This document shows positions 55,462-62,614 of a DNA stretch of 64,000 bases, piece after piece. Every line of letters begins with the position of its first letter. The stretch's first letter is position 1. A program made the position numbers and the translations under genes. The stretch is from Akkermansiaceae bacterium UBA2381 (GTDB lineage Bacteria; Verrucomicrobiota; Verrucomicrobiia; Verrucomicrobiales; DEV007), in assembly GCA_002344215.1 (NCBI GenBank), contig DDSV01000058.1, forward strand, positions 78,157-142,156. Reading direction: 5' to 3'. The notes below the pieces were generated by a model that was given only the letters and a program-made list of their open reading frames with translations, searched no databases and was not told the DNA's origin.

Positions 55462-55565
55462 AAATCTTAATCCTGATCTTAATCCCAATCCTGATCTAAG
55501 CCGCCATAGCAGTCGGTCCAGAGGATCAAGATCAAGATCAAGATTAAGATTAAGATTAAGATCAA
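55462..55565. repeat. Opposed GATYAA-type hexamer arrays (hairpin)
   Basis: Right arm 55524-55565 is seven tandem hexamers: GATCAA x3, GATTAA x3, GATCAA x1. Left arm, about 55462-55498, read on the minus strand, is six degenerate copies (GATCAG, GATTGG, GATTAA, GATCAG, GATTAA, GATTTT). The arms are inverted around a loop of about 25 bases and fill the gap between convergent genes; the last right hexamer overlaps the stop of the oxidoreductase. Confidence 0.85.
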
Positions 55566-56995
55566 GACTTTGAGAGGGTTCCCATTGCCTCCTGTGCGGC
55601 CCAATAGCCGCACATCCCGTGGACACCCCCTCCGGGCGGAGTCGAAGCGGAGCAAATAAAAATATCCTCAGCCGGAGTTGCGTGGGGATTCAGGCTCACC
55701 ACCGGACGAGTCAGGAGCTGCCGCCAGTCCGCAACTCCACCGACAATATCTCCTCCGATCAGGTTCGGATTGTAGCGCTCGTAATCCACGCAATTCATCG
55801 TGTGTCGAGCAAGAATACAGTCTCGAAATCCGGGGGCGAACCGCTCGATTTGATGCTCGATCGCCTCAGTCCTATCGACCGTGGAACCGGACGGCACGTG
55901 GCAATAGGCCCAAAAGGTATGTTTACCCCCCGGTGCTCGAGTGTCGTCGAAAAGGCTCTGCTGCGCGGTCAGGACAAAGGGTTTCTCCGCGTGGATTCCG
56001 CGGTTCGCCTCGCGCTCGGAGATGGCGATCTCATCGATGCCTCCGCCGACATGCACCGTCCCCGCACGACGGCAGGCCCGCGAGAGCCATGGAACCGGCT
56101 CGCTCAGGGCGTAATCGATTTTGAAGATCCCGGGGCCATGGCGATAATTCAACAGGCGCCGACGATAGGCAGGCGGCAGCCTTTCCCCGGCGATCCTGGC
56201 CAGAGCGGCGGGACTGGTGTCAAAGAGGTAGACCTTTGCCCGCGGCAATTCGTCCATCGTTCCAACAAAGCGTCCGGTCTCGACCCTGCCACCGAGTGAT
56301 ACCAAATACGCGGCAAGGGCATCGGTAATGCGCTGCGAACCCCCGCGGGCGACCGGCCAGCCACAGGCATGGCCCGCCAGCATAAGCATGAGTCCGATCG
56401 CATTCGTCGCAAGCATGCGGTCCAGCGGCAACACGGAATGGGCGGCGTTTCCCGCGAGGAGTGCCCTCGCCTTTTCATCACTGAACCAGGCTCTCGCGGA
56501 CTCCAACGTCGAAGGCAGAGCCCGGAGTCCGAACTGTATCATCGCCAGGGGATGCCCGGGAAAACGCGGCGGCGCGAGGAGATCGCCAAGCGTCTCCTCA
56601 AAACACCTGAGAAGCGGAGAAAATAATCGCCGGTAGGCCCGGGCGCTTGAGACATCAAACTGCGAGGCCGTTTCCTCGATGGAGCGATGAAGCACCACTT
56701 CTGTCCCATCATCAAAGGGATGAGCGAGGGGCAATTCCGGATGAATCCATTCCAAACCGAATTCGCTGAGCGGAAGTGTCTTCAAAAACGGGGATGCCAC
56801 TCCCATCGGATGAATCGCGGAGCAGACATCGTGACGAAAACCCGGAAGTGTCAGTTCCGCGGTGCGGGTGCCTCCGCCGGGTTCTCCGTGTCCTTCGATC
56901 ACGAGAACGGAACAGCCCTCACGGGCAAGGGCGACTGCTGCGGCGAGACCGTTGGGACCGGACCCGATGACAACGGCGTCGTAGGATTCGCTCAT
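55562..56995 (-). CDS. FAD-dependent phytoene desaturase-like oxidoreductase
   Basis: A 477-residue flavoprotein of the CrtI/amine-oxidase group. The dinucleotide motif is VVIGSGPNGLAAAVALAREG (residues 7-26), followed by GGGTRTAELTLPGFRHDVCSAIHP. The C-terminal SASTPPGGGVHGMCGYWAAQEA is the closing FAD-binding motif of the family. It may act on an isoprenoid or other lipid, but no carotenoid genes are near, so the substrate is open. Convergent with the NlpC/P60 gene. Confidence 0.9.
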   Translation of the reverse strand: MSESYDAVVIGSGPNGLAAAVALAREGCSVLVIEGHGEPGGGTRTAELTLPGFRHDVCSAIHPMGVASPFLKTLPLSEFGLEWIHPELPLAHPFDDGTEVVLHRSIEETASQFDVSSARAYRRLFSPLLRCFEETLGDLLAPPRFPGHPLAMIQFGLRALPSTLESARAWFSDEKARALLAGNAAHSVLPLDRMLATNAIGLMLMLAGHACGWPVARGGSQRITDALAAYLVSLGGRVETGRFVGTMDELPRAKVYLFDTSPAALARIAGERLPPAYRRRLLNYRHGPGIFKIDYALSEPVPWLSRACRRAGTVHVGGGIDEIAISEREANRGIHAEKPFVLTAQQSLFDDTRAPGGKHTFWAYCHVPSGSTVDRTEAIEHQIERFAPGFRDCILARHTMNCVDYERYNPNLIGGDIVGGVADWRQLLTRPVVSLNPHATPAEDIFICSASTPPGGGVHGMCGYWAAQEAMGTLSKS

Positions 56996-57026
56996 GTTAT
57001 CGAAACGCTAGTCCTACAAAACAAAA

Positions 57027-57060
57027 AGTCGCTCCCGGAAACGAGATTCCGGGAGCGACT
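57027..57060 (-). terminator. Intrinsic terminator of cyclophilin gene
   Basis: A perfect 14-base stem, AGTCGCTCCCGGAA (57027-57040) with TTCCGGGAGCGACT (57047-57060), and a 6-base loop. Read on the minus strand it is followed by a T-run (57026-57023). It lies 34 bases beyond the cyclophilin stop and ahead of the oxidoreductase start. Confidence 0.9.
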
Positions 57061-57093
57061 CCTTAAATTTACCCGGCATTCAGCCGGATCGGA

Positions 57094-57603
57094 TTAAAGC
57101 TGACCGCAATCCTCGACGACGATGGGCTTGGAGGTCTTACCGGAACGAGTGCCGTAGCCCTCGATCGTTTTCACCACATCCATTCCCTCCACCACCTTGC
57201 CGAAAACTACGTGGGCCTTGTCGAGCCACTCCGTCACGACGGTCGTGATAAAAAACTGCGAGCCGTTGGTGTTCGGTCCGGCATTCGCCATGCTGAGGAT
57301 TCCCGGCTCGGTGTGTTTAAGCTGGAAATTCTCATCGTCGAAACGACGTCCGTAGATGGATTGACCTCCGGTTCCATCCCCACGGGTGATGTCGCCGCCC
57401 TGACACATGAAGTCAGGAATGACACGGTGAAAGGGACTTCCCTTGTAGCTTATCCCCTTTTCACCGGTGCACAGTGCCCGGAAGTTCTCCGCTGTCTTCG
57501 GCACCACGTCGGAACGTAGTTCGATGACGATGCGGCCCAGTTTTTCTCCGCCTGCCGCCATATCAAAAAAGACACGCGGGAGGGCTTGGTTGTTTTCACT
57601 CAT
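57094..57603 (-). CDS. Cyclophilin-type peptidylprolyl isomerase, cytoplasmic, CypA-like
   Basis: A 169-residue cyclophilin with no signal peptide. It resembles eukaryotic CypA more than bacterial PpiB: it has ENFRALCTGEKG, FHRVIPDFMCQGGD, GGQSIYGRRFDDENF, LSMANAGPNTNGSQFF and WLDKAHVVFGKV. Active-site Arg, Phe, Trp and His are all present. It catalyses cis-trans isomerisation of prolyl bonds in the cytoplasm. A second, exported cyclophilin gene lies just upstream. Clear terminator at 57027-57060. Confidence 0.95.
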   Translation of the reverse strand: MSENNQALPRVFFDMAAGGEKLGRIVIELRSDVVPKTAENFRALCTGEKGISYKGSPFHRVIPDFMCQGGDITRGDGTGGQSIYGRRFDDENFQLKHTEPGILSMANAGPNTNGSQFFITTVVTEWLDKAHVVFGKVVEGMDVVKTIEGYGTRSGKTSKPIVVEDCGQL

Positions 57604-57629
57604 ATTGGATTAAATTAACGCTTAAATTA

Positions 57630-58241
57630 TTATTCAGTAATTAGTTTCACTGACTCGATGACAACATTCTCTTCCGGCACATCCTCCATTTCCGCTTCTC
57701 TTGTCTCATCCCCGCGGCGAGCAACCAACGTCTTCGAGGTCGTGGGCAACGCGGCAATCTTATCGACCACCTCAAGGCCTTCAATCACCTTACCGAAGAC
57801 CGCATAGCCCCAACCGTCGAATGAAGGGTAATCGAGGTCTGTATTATCTTTGTGATTGATAAAGAACTGGGCCGTTGCGCTATGCGGATCCGGCGTGCGG
57901 GCCATAGCGAGAGTTCCCCGTTCGTTTTTGAGACCGTTCTTCGATTCATTCTCGATCGGAGCTTTGGTCGGCTTTTGCTCGATCACACCATCTTTCTTCA
58001 ATTCGAATCCGCCACCCTGAATCATGAAATTAGGCATGACCCGATGAAATACGGTGCCATTAAAAAATCCATCATTCAGGTAGCTGAGGAAGTTTTTAAC
58101 CGATAGCGGGGCTTTTTCTTCGTTCAGTTCCACTTTGATGTCGCCATGACTGGTTTTGATCAGAACCTTCGGTCCAGCCTGAACCAGGGTGCAGGCACCA
58201 AAAAAGAAGGAAATTGCTAGGGTAACAGGTTTGAAGTGCAT
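57630..58241 (-). CDS. Exported cyclophilin-type peptidylprolyl isomerase
   Basis: Start at ATG 58241 (MHFKPVTLAISFFFGACTLVQA, a signal peptide) is preferred over 58265. The 203-residue protein is of bacterial PpiA type: KTSHGDIKVELNEEKAP, NGTVFHRVMPNFMIQGGGF and ATAQFFINHKDN. FFGAC could serve as a lipobox, so lipid anchoring is possible; cleavage at VQA is the other option. It helps protein folding in the periplasm. It precedes the cytoplasmic cyclophilin by 26 bases. Confidence 0.93.
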   Translation of the reverse strand: MHFKPVTLAISFFFGACTLVQAGPKVLIKTSHGDIKVELNEEKAPLSVKNFLSYLNDGFFNGTVFHRVMPNFMIQGGGFELKKDGVIEQKPTKAPIENESKNGLKNERGTLAMARTPDPHSATAQFFINHKDNTDLDYPSFDGWGYAVFGKVIEGLEVVDKIAALPTTSKTLVARRGDETREAEMEDVPEENVVIESVKLITE

Positions 58242-58409
58242 CAGGGAAGTTTGGAGGGTTTTCAAAGGAGCGGGACCGAATGGGCCCCGCTTAGCCGGAG
58301 AAGGTCCGCGATGGGTGAATTGAAGTCAACTCTTCCCGACAAGGCATCGATTCGGTCCGCTTCGGGAAATCCTTGCACCATCGCCGGGAAGCCGCCACTT
58401 TCATCCATA

Positions 58410-59090
58410 ATGAAAAGTCCCCGAAACCGTATTTCCGTTGCCCTCCTCCTTGCCATCGCATGCATTCCCCTCGGTGCGGAAGATAGCTCAATCGCCCTTT
58501 TTAACGGGAAGGACCTCTCCGGTTGGAAAAATCCCTACGAATGGGGCAAAGCGGAGGTCGTCGGTGACGAGATTCACCTCACTGCGGACAAAAAGTTTTT
58601 CCTTGTGACCGAGGCTCAGTATGCGGACTTCGTCTTCGAGGGTGAGGTTCACCTGCCGGAGGGACAAGCCAATTCCGGATTCATGTTCCGCTGTCATGTC
58701 GAGCCGAACAAGGTCTACGGGTATCAGGCCGAGATTGACGGCTCGGATCGGCGCTGGTCGGGCGGCCTCTACGACGAAGGACGCAATAAGTGGCTGTGGC
58801 CCAGTCAGAAGGGACGCACCAATGTCGAAGCAGCTCTCGCGCACGAAACCGAGTCGCAGGCCCACTTCAAGAAGCCCGAGGTTCGCGACGCTCTGAAGCG
58901 GAACGACTGGAATCACATCCGCATCACCTGCCGGGGAAACAGTATCAAAATCGAACTGAACGGAGTCGTCACGACTGAATACACGGACGACACCGATGCG
59001 AAAGGATTCATCGGGATTCAGCATCACGGAGAGAAAGGACAAACCTACCGCTTCCGCAATCTGAAGATCAAAGAACTCACGACTCCCTGA
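58410..59090 (+). CDS. DUF1080 (3-keto-disaccharide hydrolase) protein
   Basis: Start at ATG 58410 gives a signal peptide (RISVALLLAIACIPLGAE); the open frame begins at 58236 but overlaps the cyclophilin start on the other strand. The 226-residue mature-type protein has IALFNGKDLSGWKNP, FEGEVHLPEGQANSGFMFR, VYGYQAEIDGSDRRWSGGLYDEG and GFIGIQHHGEKGQTYRFRNLKIKE, all DUF1080 marks. Members hydrolyse 3-keto-glycosides or bind glycans in the periplasm. Six bases separate it from dihydroorotase. Confidence 0.92.
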   Translation: MKSPRNRISVALLLAIACIPLGAEDSSIALFNGKDLSGWKNPYEWGKAEVVGDEIHLTADKKFFLVTEAQYADFVFEGEVHLPEGQANSGFMFRCHVEPNKVYGYQAEIDGSDRRWSGGLYDEGRNKWLWPSQKGRTNVEAALAHETESQAHFKKPEVRDALKRNDWNHIRITCRGNSIKIELNGVVTTEYTDDTDAKGFIGIQHHGEKGQTYRFRNLKIKELTTP

Positions 59091-59096
59091 TCTCCC

Positions 59097-60191
59097 ATGC
59101 GCCTGACTTTGCCAAAATGGTATGATCTCCACACTCACTTCCGCCAGGGAGCGAATGTGAGCAGCTACCTCTCCGACCACCGCGCCATGGGTTGCGCCGG
59201 AGCCCTCGCGATGCCGAATACGAAACCTCCGGTTTCTCATGTCAGCGGAATGAAAACGGAAAACGCCTGGACCATCGAGGCGTATCGGGGGGAGCTCCTC
59301 GCCTCGGGTGCGGACGCCTTTGATCAGTTGATCATCCCCCTCTACCTTACCCGTGAGACAACTCCTGAGATGATCGAATCAGGAGCCAGGACGGGGCTCT
59401 TGAGGGCCTGCAAATATTACCCTCCCCACGGCACCACGAACTCCGAACATGGGCTGCCCCTGAGAGAACTCGTCGGAGGAGACGTCTTCCGGGCAATGGA
59501 GGCGAATGGCATCGTTCTCTGTATTCACGGGGAGGAGCACGGCCTTTCCGGTCCCGCTTATTTCGATGCGGAACAGACCGCTGAATCCATCTTCTATTCC
59601 GAGCGTTTGCCCGCCCTCCTTAAGGCTCATCCTGATCTGCGAATCGTGTGCGAGCACATCACGACGGCGACGGCGGTGGAGTTTGTCAAAAAGGCTCCCG
59701 CTCGCGTCGGAGCGACCATCACTCCGCAGCATCTTCTTTACACGGTAGGGCACCTCATTCAGGGGCTGAAATATCACCTTTACTGCCTCCCGGTGGTAAA
59801 GTTCGAGCGGGACCGCCAAGCCCTTCGGGGCGCGGTGATGACTCCAGGCCAGTCGCAATTTTTCGCCGGAACGGACAGTGCCCCGCATACCACCAAAGCA
59901 ACCGAGTGCGGATGTGCTGCCGGTTGCTACACCGGCGGATGTGCTCCCCAGCTCTATGCCATGGCGTTTGAAGATTCGGGCGCCGACCTCGGCAGCGAAC
60001 CGGGACTCTCGGCCCTGGTTCGGTTCCTCTGCACCAACGGTCCTGCTTTTTACGGTTTTGAGCCGTCAAAAGAAACGTTCACCCTGGTAAAAAAACCTTC
60101 GACAACGTCCCCCCATCGAACAGTTGAAGGGTCCATCGTTCCCCTCCCCTTTGGAATGGGACTTACACTGGACTGGACGATTCAATTATGA
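59097..60191 (+). CDS. pyrC: Dihydroorotase
   Basis: A 364-residue homodimeric-type dihydroorotase. Metal ligands are DLHTHFRQG (His-x-His), the carboxylated Lys in ACKYYPPHGTTNSEHG, His in CIHGE, His in CEHITT, and the catalytic Asp in FAGTDSAPH. It closes carbamoyl-aspartate to dihydroorotate in pyrimidine synthesis, in the cytoplasm. It is slightly longer than E. coli PyrC (348). The DUF1080 gene is 6 bases upstream, an odd operon partner. Confidence 0.95.
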   Translation: MRLTLPKWYDLHTHFRQGANVSSYLSDHRAMGCAGALAMPNTKPPVSHVSGMKTENAWTIEAYRGELLASGADAFDQLIIPLYLTRETTPEMIESGARTGLLRACKYYPPHGTTNSEHGLPLRELVGGDVFRAMEANGIVLCIHGEEHGLSGPAYFDAEQTAESIFYSERLPALLKAHPDLRIVCEHITTATAVEFVKKAPARVGATITPQHLLYTVGHLIQGLKYHLYCLPVVKFERDRQALRGAVMTPGQSQFFAGTDSAPHTTKATECGCAAGCYTGGCAPQLYAMAFEDSGADLGSEPGLSALVRFLCTNGPAFYGFEPSKETFTLVKKPSTTSPHRTVEGSIVPLPFGMGLTLDWTIQL

Positions 60192-60288
60192 CGGAATGAG
60201 GACAGGGGTATCCGCACCTCAATGCCTGAATCCCTTAAATCCTCAATCCCTACCTGAATCGAAAGTTCGAAAGCCCGGGAATTTCCGG

Positions 60289-60317
60289 TTGCCGAGGTGG
60301 CGATCCTGTAGCATTAT
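60289..60317 (+). promoter_or_regulatory. Probable promoter of tRNA-Ala
   Basis: TTGCCG (60289-60294) and CATTAT (60312-60317) are 17 bases apart, about 32 bases before the tRNA. The discriminator is GC-rich (CCCGGCCCG), as often in stable-RNA promoters under stringent control. Confidence 0.45.
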
Positions 60318-60349
60318 CCCGGCCCGTCCCTTCCAGGGACATCGAAAAC

Positions 60350-60422
60350 GGGGCATTAGCTCAGTTGGTAGAGCACTTCAATGGCATTGAAGGGGTCAGC
60401 GGTTCGAATCCGCTATGCTCCA
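60350..60422 (+). tRNA. tRNA-Ala (GGC anticodon)
   Basis: The cloverleaf folds by eye: acceptor GGGGCAT with ATGCTCC (one G-U), D arm GCTCAGTTGGTAGAGC, anticodon stem CTTCA/TGAAG with loop ATGGCAT (anticodon GGC), and T arm AGCGGTTCGAATCCGCT. The discriminator base is A. The CCA end is not encoded. It marks the point after which G+C rises sharply. Confidence 0.97.
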
Positions 60423-60470
60423 CGTCTCCCTTCCACCGCATCGGGAGGGTTCCCCGTTCGTCCATCCCTC

Positions 60471-60794
60471 ATGGACCGTTCCCTCCGCCTCCTCGCCCTG
60501 CTCGTGCCCGCCGTCCTCCTTCTCCCCGCCTCGGCGCAGCGCCGCGTCTCGCCGCAAGAGGCCGCCCGCACGGTCTATGGCAAAATCCAGTTCGTCACCA
60601 GCTTCCCCGACTACAAGGTGAAAGTCGTCTCCTCCTTCCCCGACCTGAAGGTGAAAAAAGTGACCTCCTTTCCCGACGCACCGGGGAAATGGCAGATCGT
60701 GGACAGCTTCCCCGACTACAAAATTCAGATTGTGGACAGCTTCCCCGATTTTACAGTCCAGTATGTCAACAGCTTCCCGGGGCCGGCCAAGTAA
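60471..60794 (+). CDS. Secreted SFPD-repeat protein
   Basis: A 107-residue protein, starting at ATG 60471 (signal MDRSLRLLALLVPAVLLLPASAQ). After a short linker it consists of six tandem units of about 11 residues with the core SFPD (last unit SFPG): VTSFPDYKVKV, VSSFPDLKVKK, VTSFPDAPGKWQI, VDSFPDYKIQI, VDSFPDFTVQY, VNSFPG. The alternating hydrophobic pattern suggests a small beta-solenoid or stacked ribbon. I recall similar short SFPD proteins in Bacteroidetes but no function. Its end overlaps the nuclease gene by 32 bases. Confidence 0.8.
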   Translation: MDRSLRLLALLVPAVLLLPASAQRRVSPQEAARTVYGKIQFVTSFPDYKVKVVSSFPDLKVKKVTSFPDAPGKWQIVDSFPDYKIQIVDSFPDFTVQYVNSFPGPAK

Positions 60795-61671
60795 CGCGTT
60801 TCTCGCGCTCGCCGCCATCCTCGCGCCCTTGTCCCTGCCCGCCGCACCCGCCGAGGATCTCCGGGAAATCGGCCCCTGCGCCTTCGTCGCCACCGATTGG
60901 GCCGACGGCGACTCCTTCCTCGTCCGCCTGCCTGATGGAAAGCAGCACGTCCTCCGGCTCTACTTCGTCGATTGCGTCGAGCGGGATGTCGCCGACACCA
61001 CCGGGAAGCGCCGCCTCCGCGAGCAGGCCCGCCATTTCGGGATCGAGGACTACTCCCTCGCCGTCGAGTTCGGGAGGAAGGCCGCGACCTTCACCGCCGA
61101 GGCCCTCTCCCGGCCATTCACGATCCACACCACCTTTGCCAACGCCCCGGGCCGCTCGGGCAAGCCCCGGCACTACGCCTTCGTGACCACCGCGGAGGGC
61201 CGGGACCTCGGCCAGCTCCTCGTAGAAAAGGGACTCGCCCGCGCCTTCGGCCTCGGCCGCCGGACGCCCGACGGCACACCGCGCGACGACTGGGCGGCCC
61301 GGCTCGCAGATCTCGAACTCGCCGCCGCCCTGCGCGGGACCGGACTCTGGAAACATTGCGACCCCGAAAAACTCGTCGCCCTGCGCGAGGAGCAGCGGGC
61401 CGAGCTGCGCGCCCTCGAAGCCATCGACGACGCCCTCGCCGTGGCTCCGCCCTCCTCCCCCGTCGATGTGAACAGCGCCTCGCTCGAAGACCTGACCCGC
61501 TCCGGCCTCCGCGAATCCGTCGCCGACCAAGTCATCAAGCAGCGGCCCTTTGCCTCCATCGACGATCTCATCCAAGTGCGCGGGATCGGCCCGGTCACCT
61601 TGGAAAAAGTCCGCCCCCATCTCACCATCGACCCCAGCCCTTCCGAAACGGAGCGGAAAGCCGCACCTTGA
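60763..61671 (+). CDS. Exported thermonuclease-like (TNase) protein with C-terminal HhH
   Basis: Start at ATG 60763 gives a signal peptide (NAFLALAAILAPLSLPAAPA), 302 residues; the frame opens 33 bases earlier. The SNase-like domain (about 45-200) has VATDWADGDSFLVRLPDGK, LRLYFVDCVE and LLVEKGLARAFG. The C-terminus has a helix-hairpin-helix like ComEA (VDVNSASLEDL, LIQVRGIGPVTLEKVRPHL), so it probably binds DNA. Likely an extracytoplasmic nuclease for nucleic acid uptake or nutrition. Strongly GC-rich gene. It overlaps the SFPD gene. Confidence 0.87.
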   Translation: MSTASRGRPSNAFLALAAILAPLSLPAAPAEDLREIGPCAFVATDWADGDSFLVRLPDGKQHVLRLYFVDCVERDVADTTGKRRLREQARHFGIEDYSLAVEFGRKAATFTAEALSRPFTIHTTFANAPGRSGKPRHYAFVTTAEGRDLGQLLVEKGLARAFGLGRRTPDGTPRDDWAARLADLELAAALRGTGLWKHCDPEKLVALREEQRAELRALEAIDDALAVAPPSSPVDVNSASLEDLTRSGLRESVADQVIKQRPFASIDDLIQVRGIGPVTLEKVRPHLTIDPSPSETERKAAP

Positions 61672-61706
61672 TTCCCGCCTCTTTTGCGTCCTTCTTGGAA
61701 AAAAAC

Positions 61707-62495
61707 ATGGCCCGTAAACAGAACCTCATCCGCTTCTTCCAATCCGACCAACGTACCGTTATCCTCCCCATCGACCATGGCACCGCCATCCCCGTGCCCG
61801 GGCTCGAAAACCCCATCGGGCTGATCGAGGAGTTAAACCCCGTCGTGGACGGCTACGTCGTCAACCTCGGCTTGGCCTATTCCGCCGCCGATGTCCTTGA
61901 GGACAAGGGTGTCTGCCTCCGCACCGATTGCTACAAACCGCGCTTTGGCGACCACCCCGACAGAGGCAGCTACCGTCTCTACGGGGCCGAGGAGGCTAAC
62001 TCCGCCAACGTCCACGCGATGATGAACATGCTCTACCTCCATCACCCCAACGAAGCCGACATCTTCCGCGACGCCGCCAAGCTCATCTCCGAGAGTATCG
62101 ACGCCGACCTCCCCGTCATCCTCGAAGCCCTGCCCTTCGGCATCGGGCACCCCGCCGACTACACCGTGGAGAACATCGGCTATGCCGCCCGCGCCGCCGC
62201 CGAACTCGGAGCCGACATCGTCAAGACCGCCTTCCCCACCGGAGCCAGCGCCGACGAGTTCCGCGCCATCGTCGAGGCCGTCTTCGTACCCGTCATCGTC
62301 CTCGGCGGAGCCGCCATGGGCGACGACCGCGCCCTCCTCGAAATGGTGAGAAAGGCGATGGACGCGGGGGCCTTCGGCATCGCAGTGGGCCGCAACGTCT
62401 GGCAGCATCCCCAACCCGCCCAGATCGCCAAAGCCCTTTATGCGGTCGTCCATGAGGATGCGACGGTCGATTCGGCTTTGAAGTGCCTTCGTTGA
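61707..62495 (+). CDS. DhnA/FbaB-type class I aldolase
   Basis: ATG 61707 (MARKQNLIRFF) begins the family match; the open frame starts at 60972 but that part is antisense-like read-through of the nuclease gene in another frame. The 262-residue TIM barrel has LPIDHGTAIPVPG, the Schiff-base Lys in GADIVKTAFPTGA, and GGAAMGDDRALLEMVRKAMDAGAFGIAVGRNVWQHP. These are marks of archaeal-type fructose-bisphosphate aldolase and LsrF. It could act on fructose-1,6-bisphosphate or a related sugar phosphate. It follows the nuclease after 35 bases and precedes the repeat hairpin. Confidence 0.9.
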   Translation: MARKQNLIRFFQSDQRTVILPIDHGTAIPVPGLENPIGLIEELNPVVDGYVVNLGLAYSAADVLEDKGVCLRTDCYKPRFGDHPDRGSYRLYGAEEANSANVHAMMNMLYLHHPNEADIFRDAAKLISESIDADLPVILEALPFGIGHPADYTVENIGYAARAAAELGADIVKTAFPTGASADEFRAIVEAVFVPVIVLGGAAMGDDRALLEMVRKAMDAGAFGIAVGRNVWQHPQPAQIAKALYAVVHEDATVDSALKCLR

Positions 62496-62496
62496 T

Positions 62497-62597
62497 TTAT
62501 CCTCCTACTCTTACTCCTTACTCTTACTTCCTTACTCCACGACTACCTAAAGCCTCTCGATTCCGGACGGGAGTAAGAGTAAGGAGTAGGAGATAAG
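62497..62597. repeat. Opposed TTACTC-type hexamer arrays (hairpin)
   Basis: Left arm 62497-62538 is built from TTACTC/CTCCTA units; right arm 62570-62597 is GGAGTAAGAGTAAGGAGTAGG-like and complementary to it except for one extra unit in the left arm. The loop is about 31 bases. It lies between two plus-strand genes. The design is like that at 55462-55565 with a different hexamer. Confidence 0.8.
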
Positions 62598-62614
62598 AGT
62601 ATGAGGTTTTACCC

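Noticed and set aside
55524..55565. CRISPR array
   Set aside because: Six-base direct repeats without spacers; no cas genes.
60972..61706. Extension of the aldolase frame upstream
   Set aside because: Overlaps the TNase-HhH gene out of frame and is Arg/Pro-rich; family match begins at ATG 61707.
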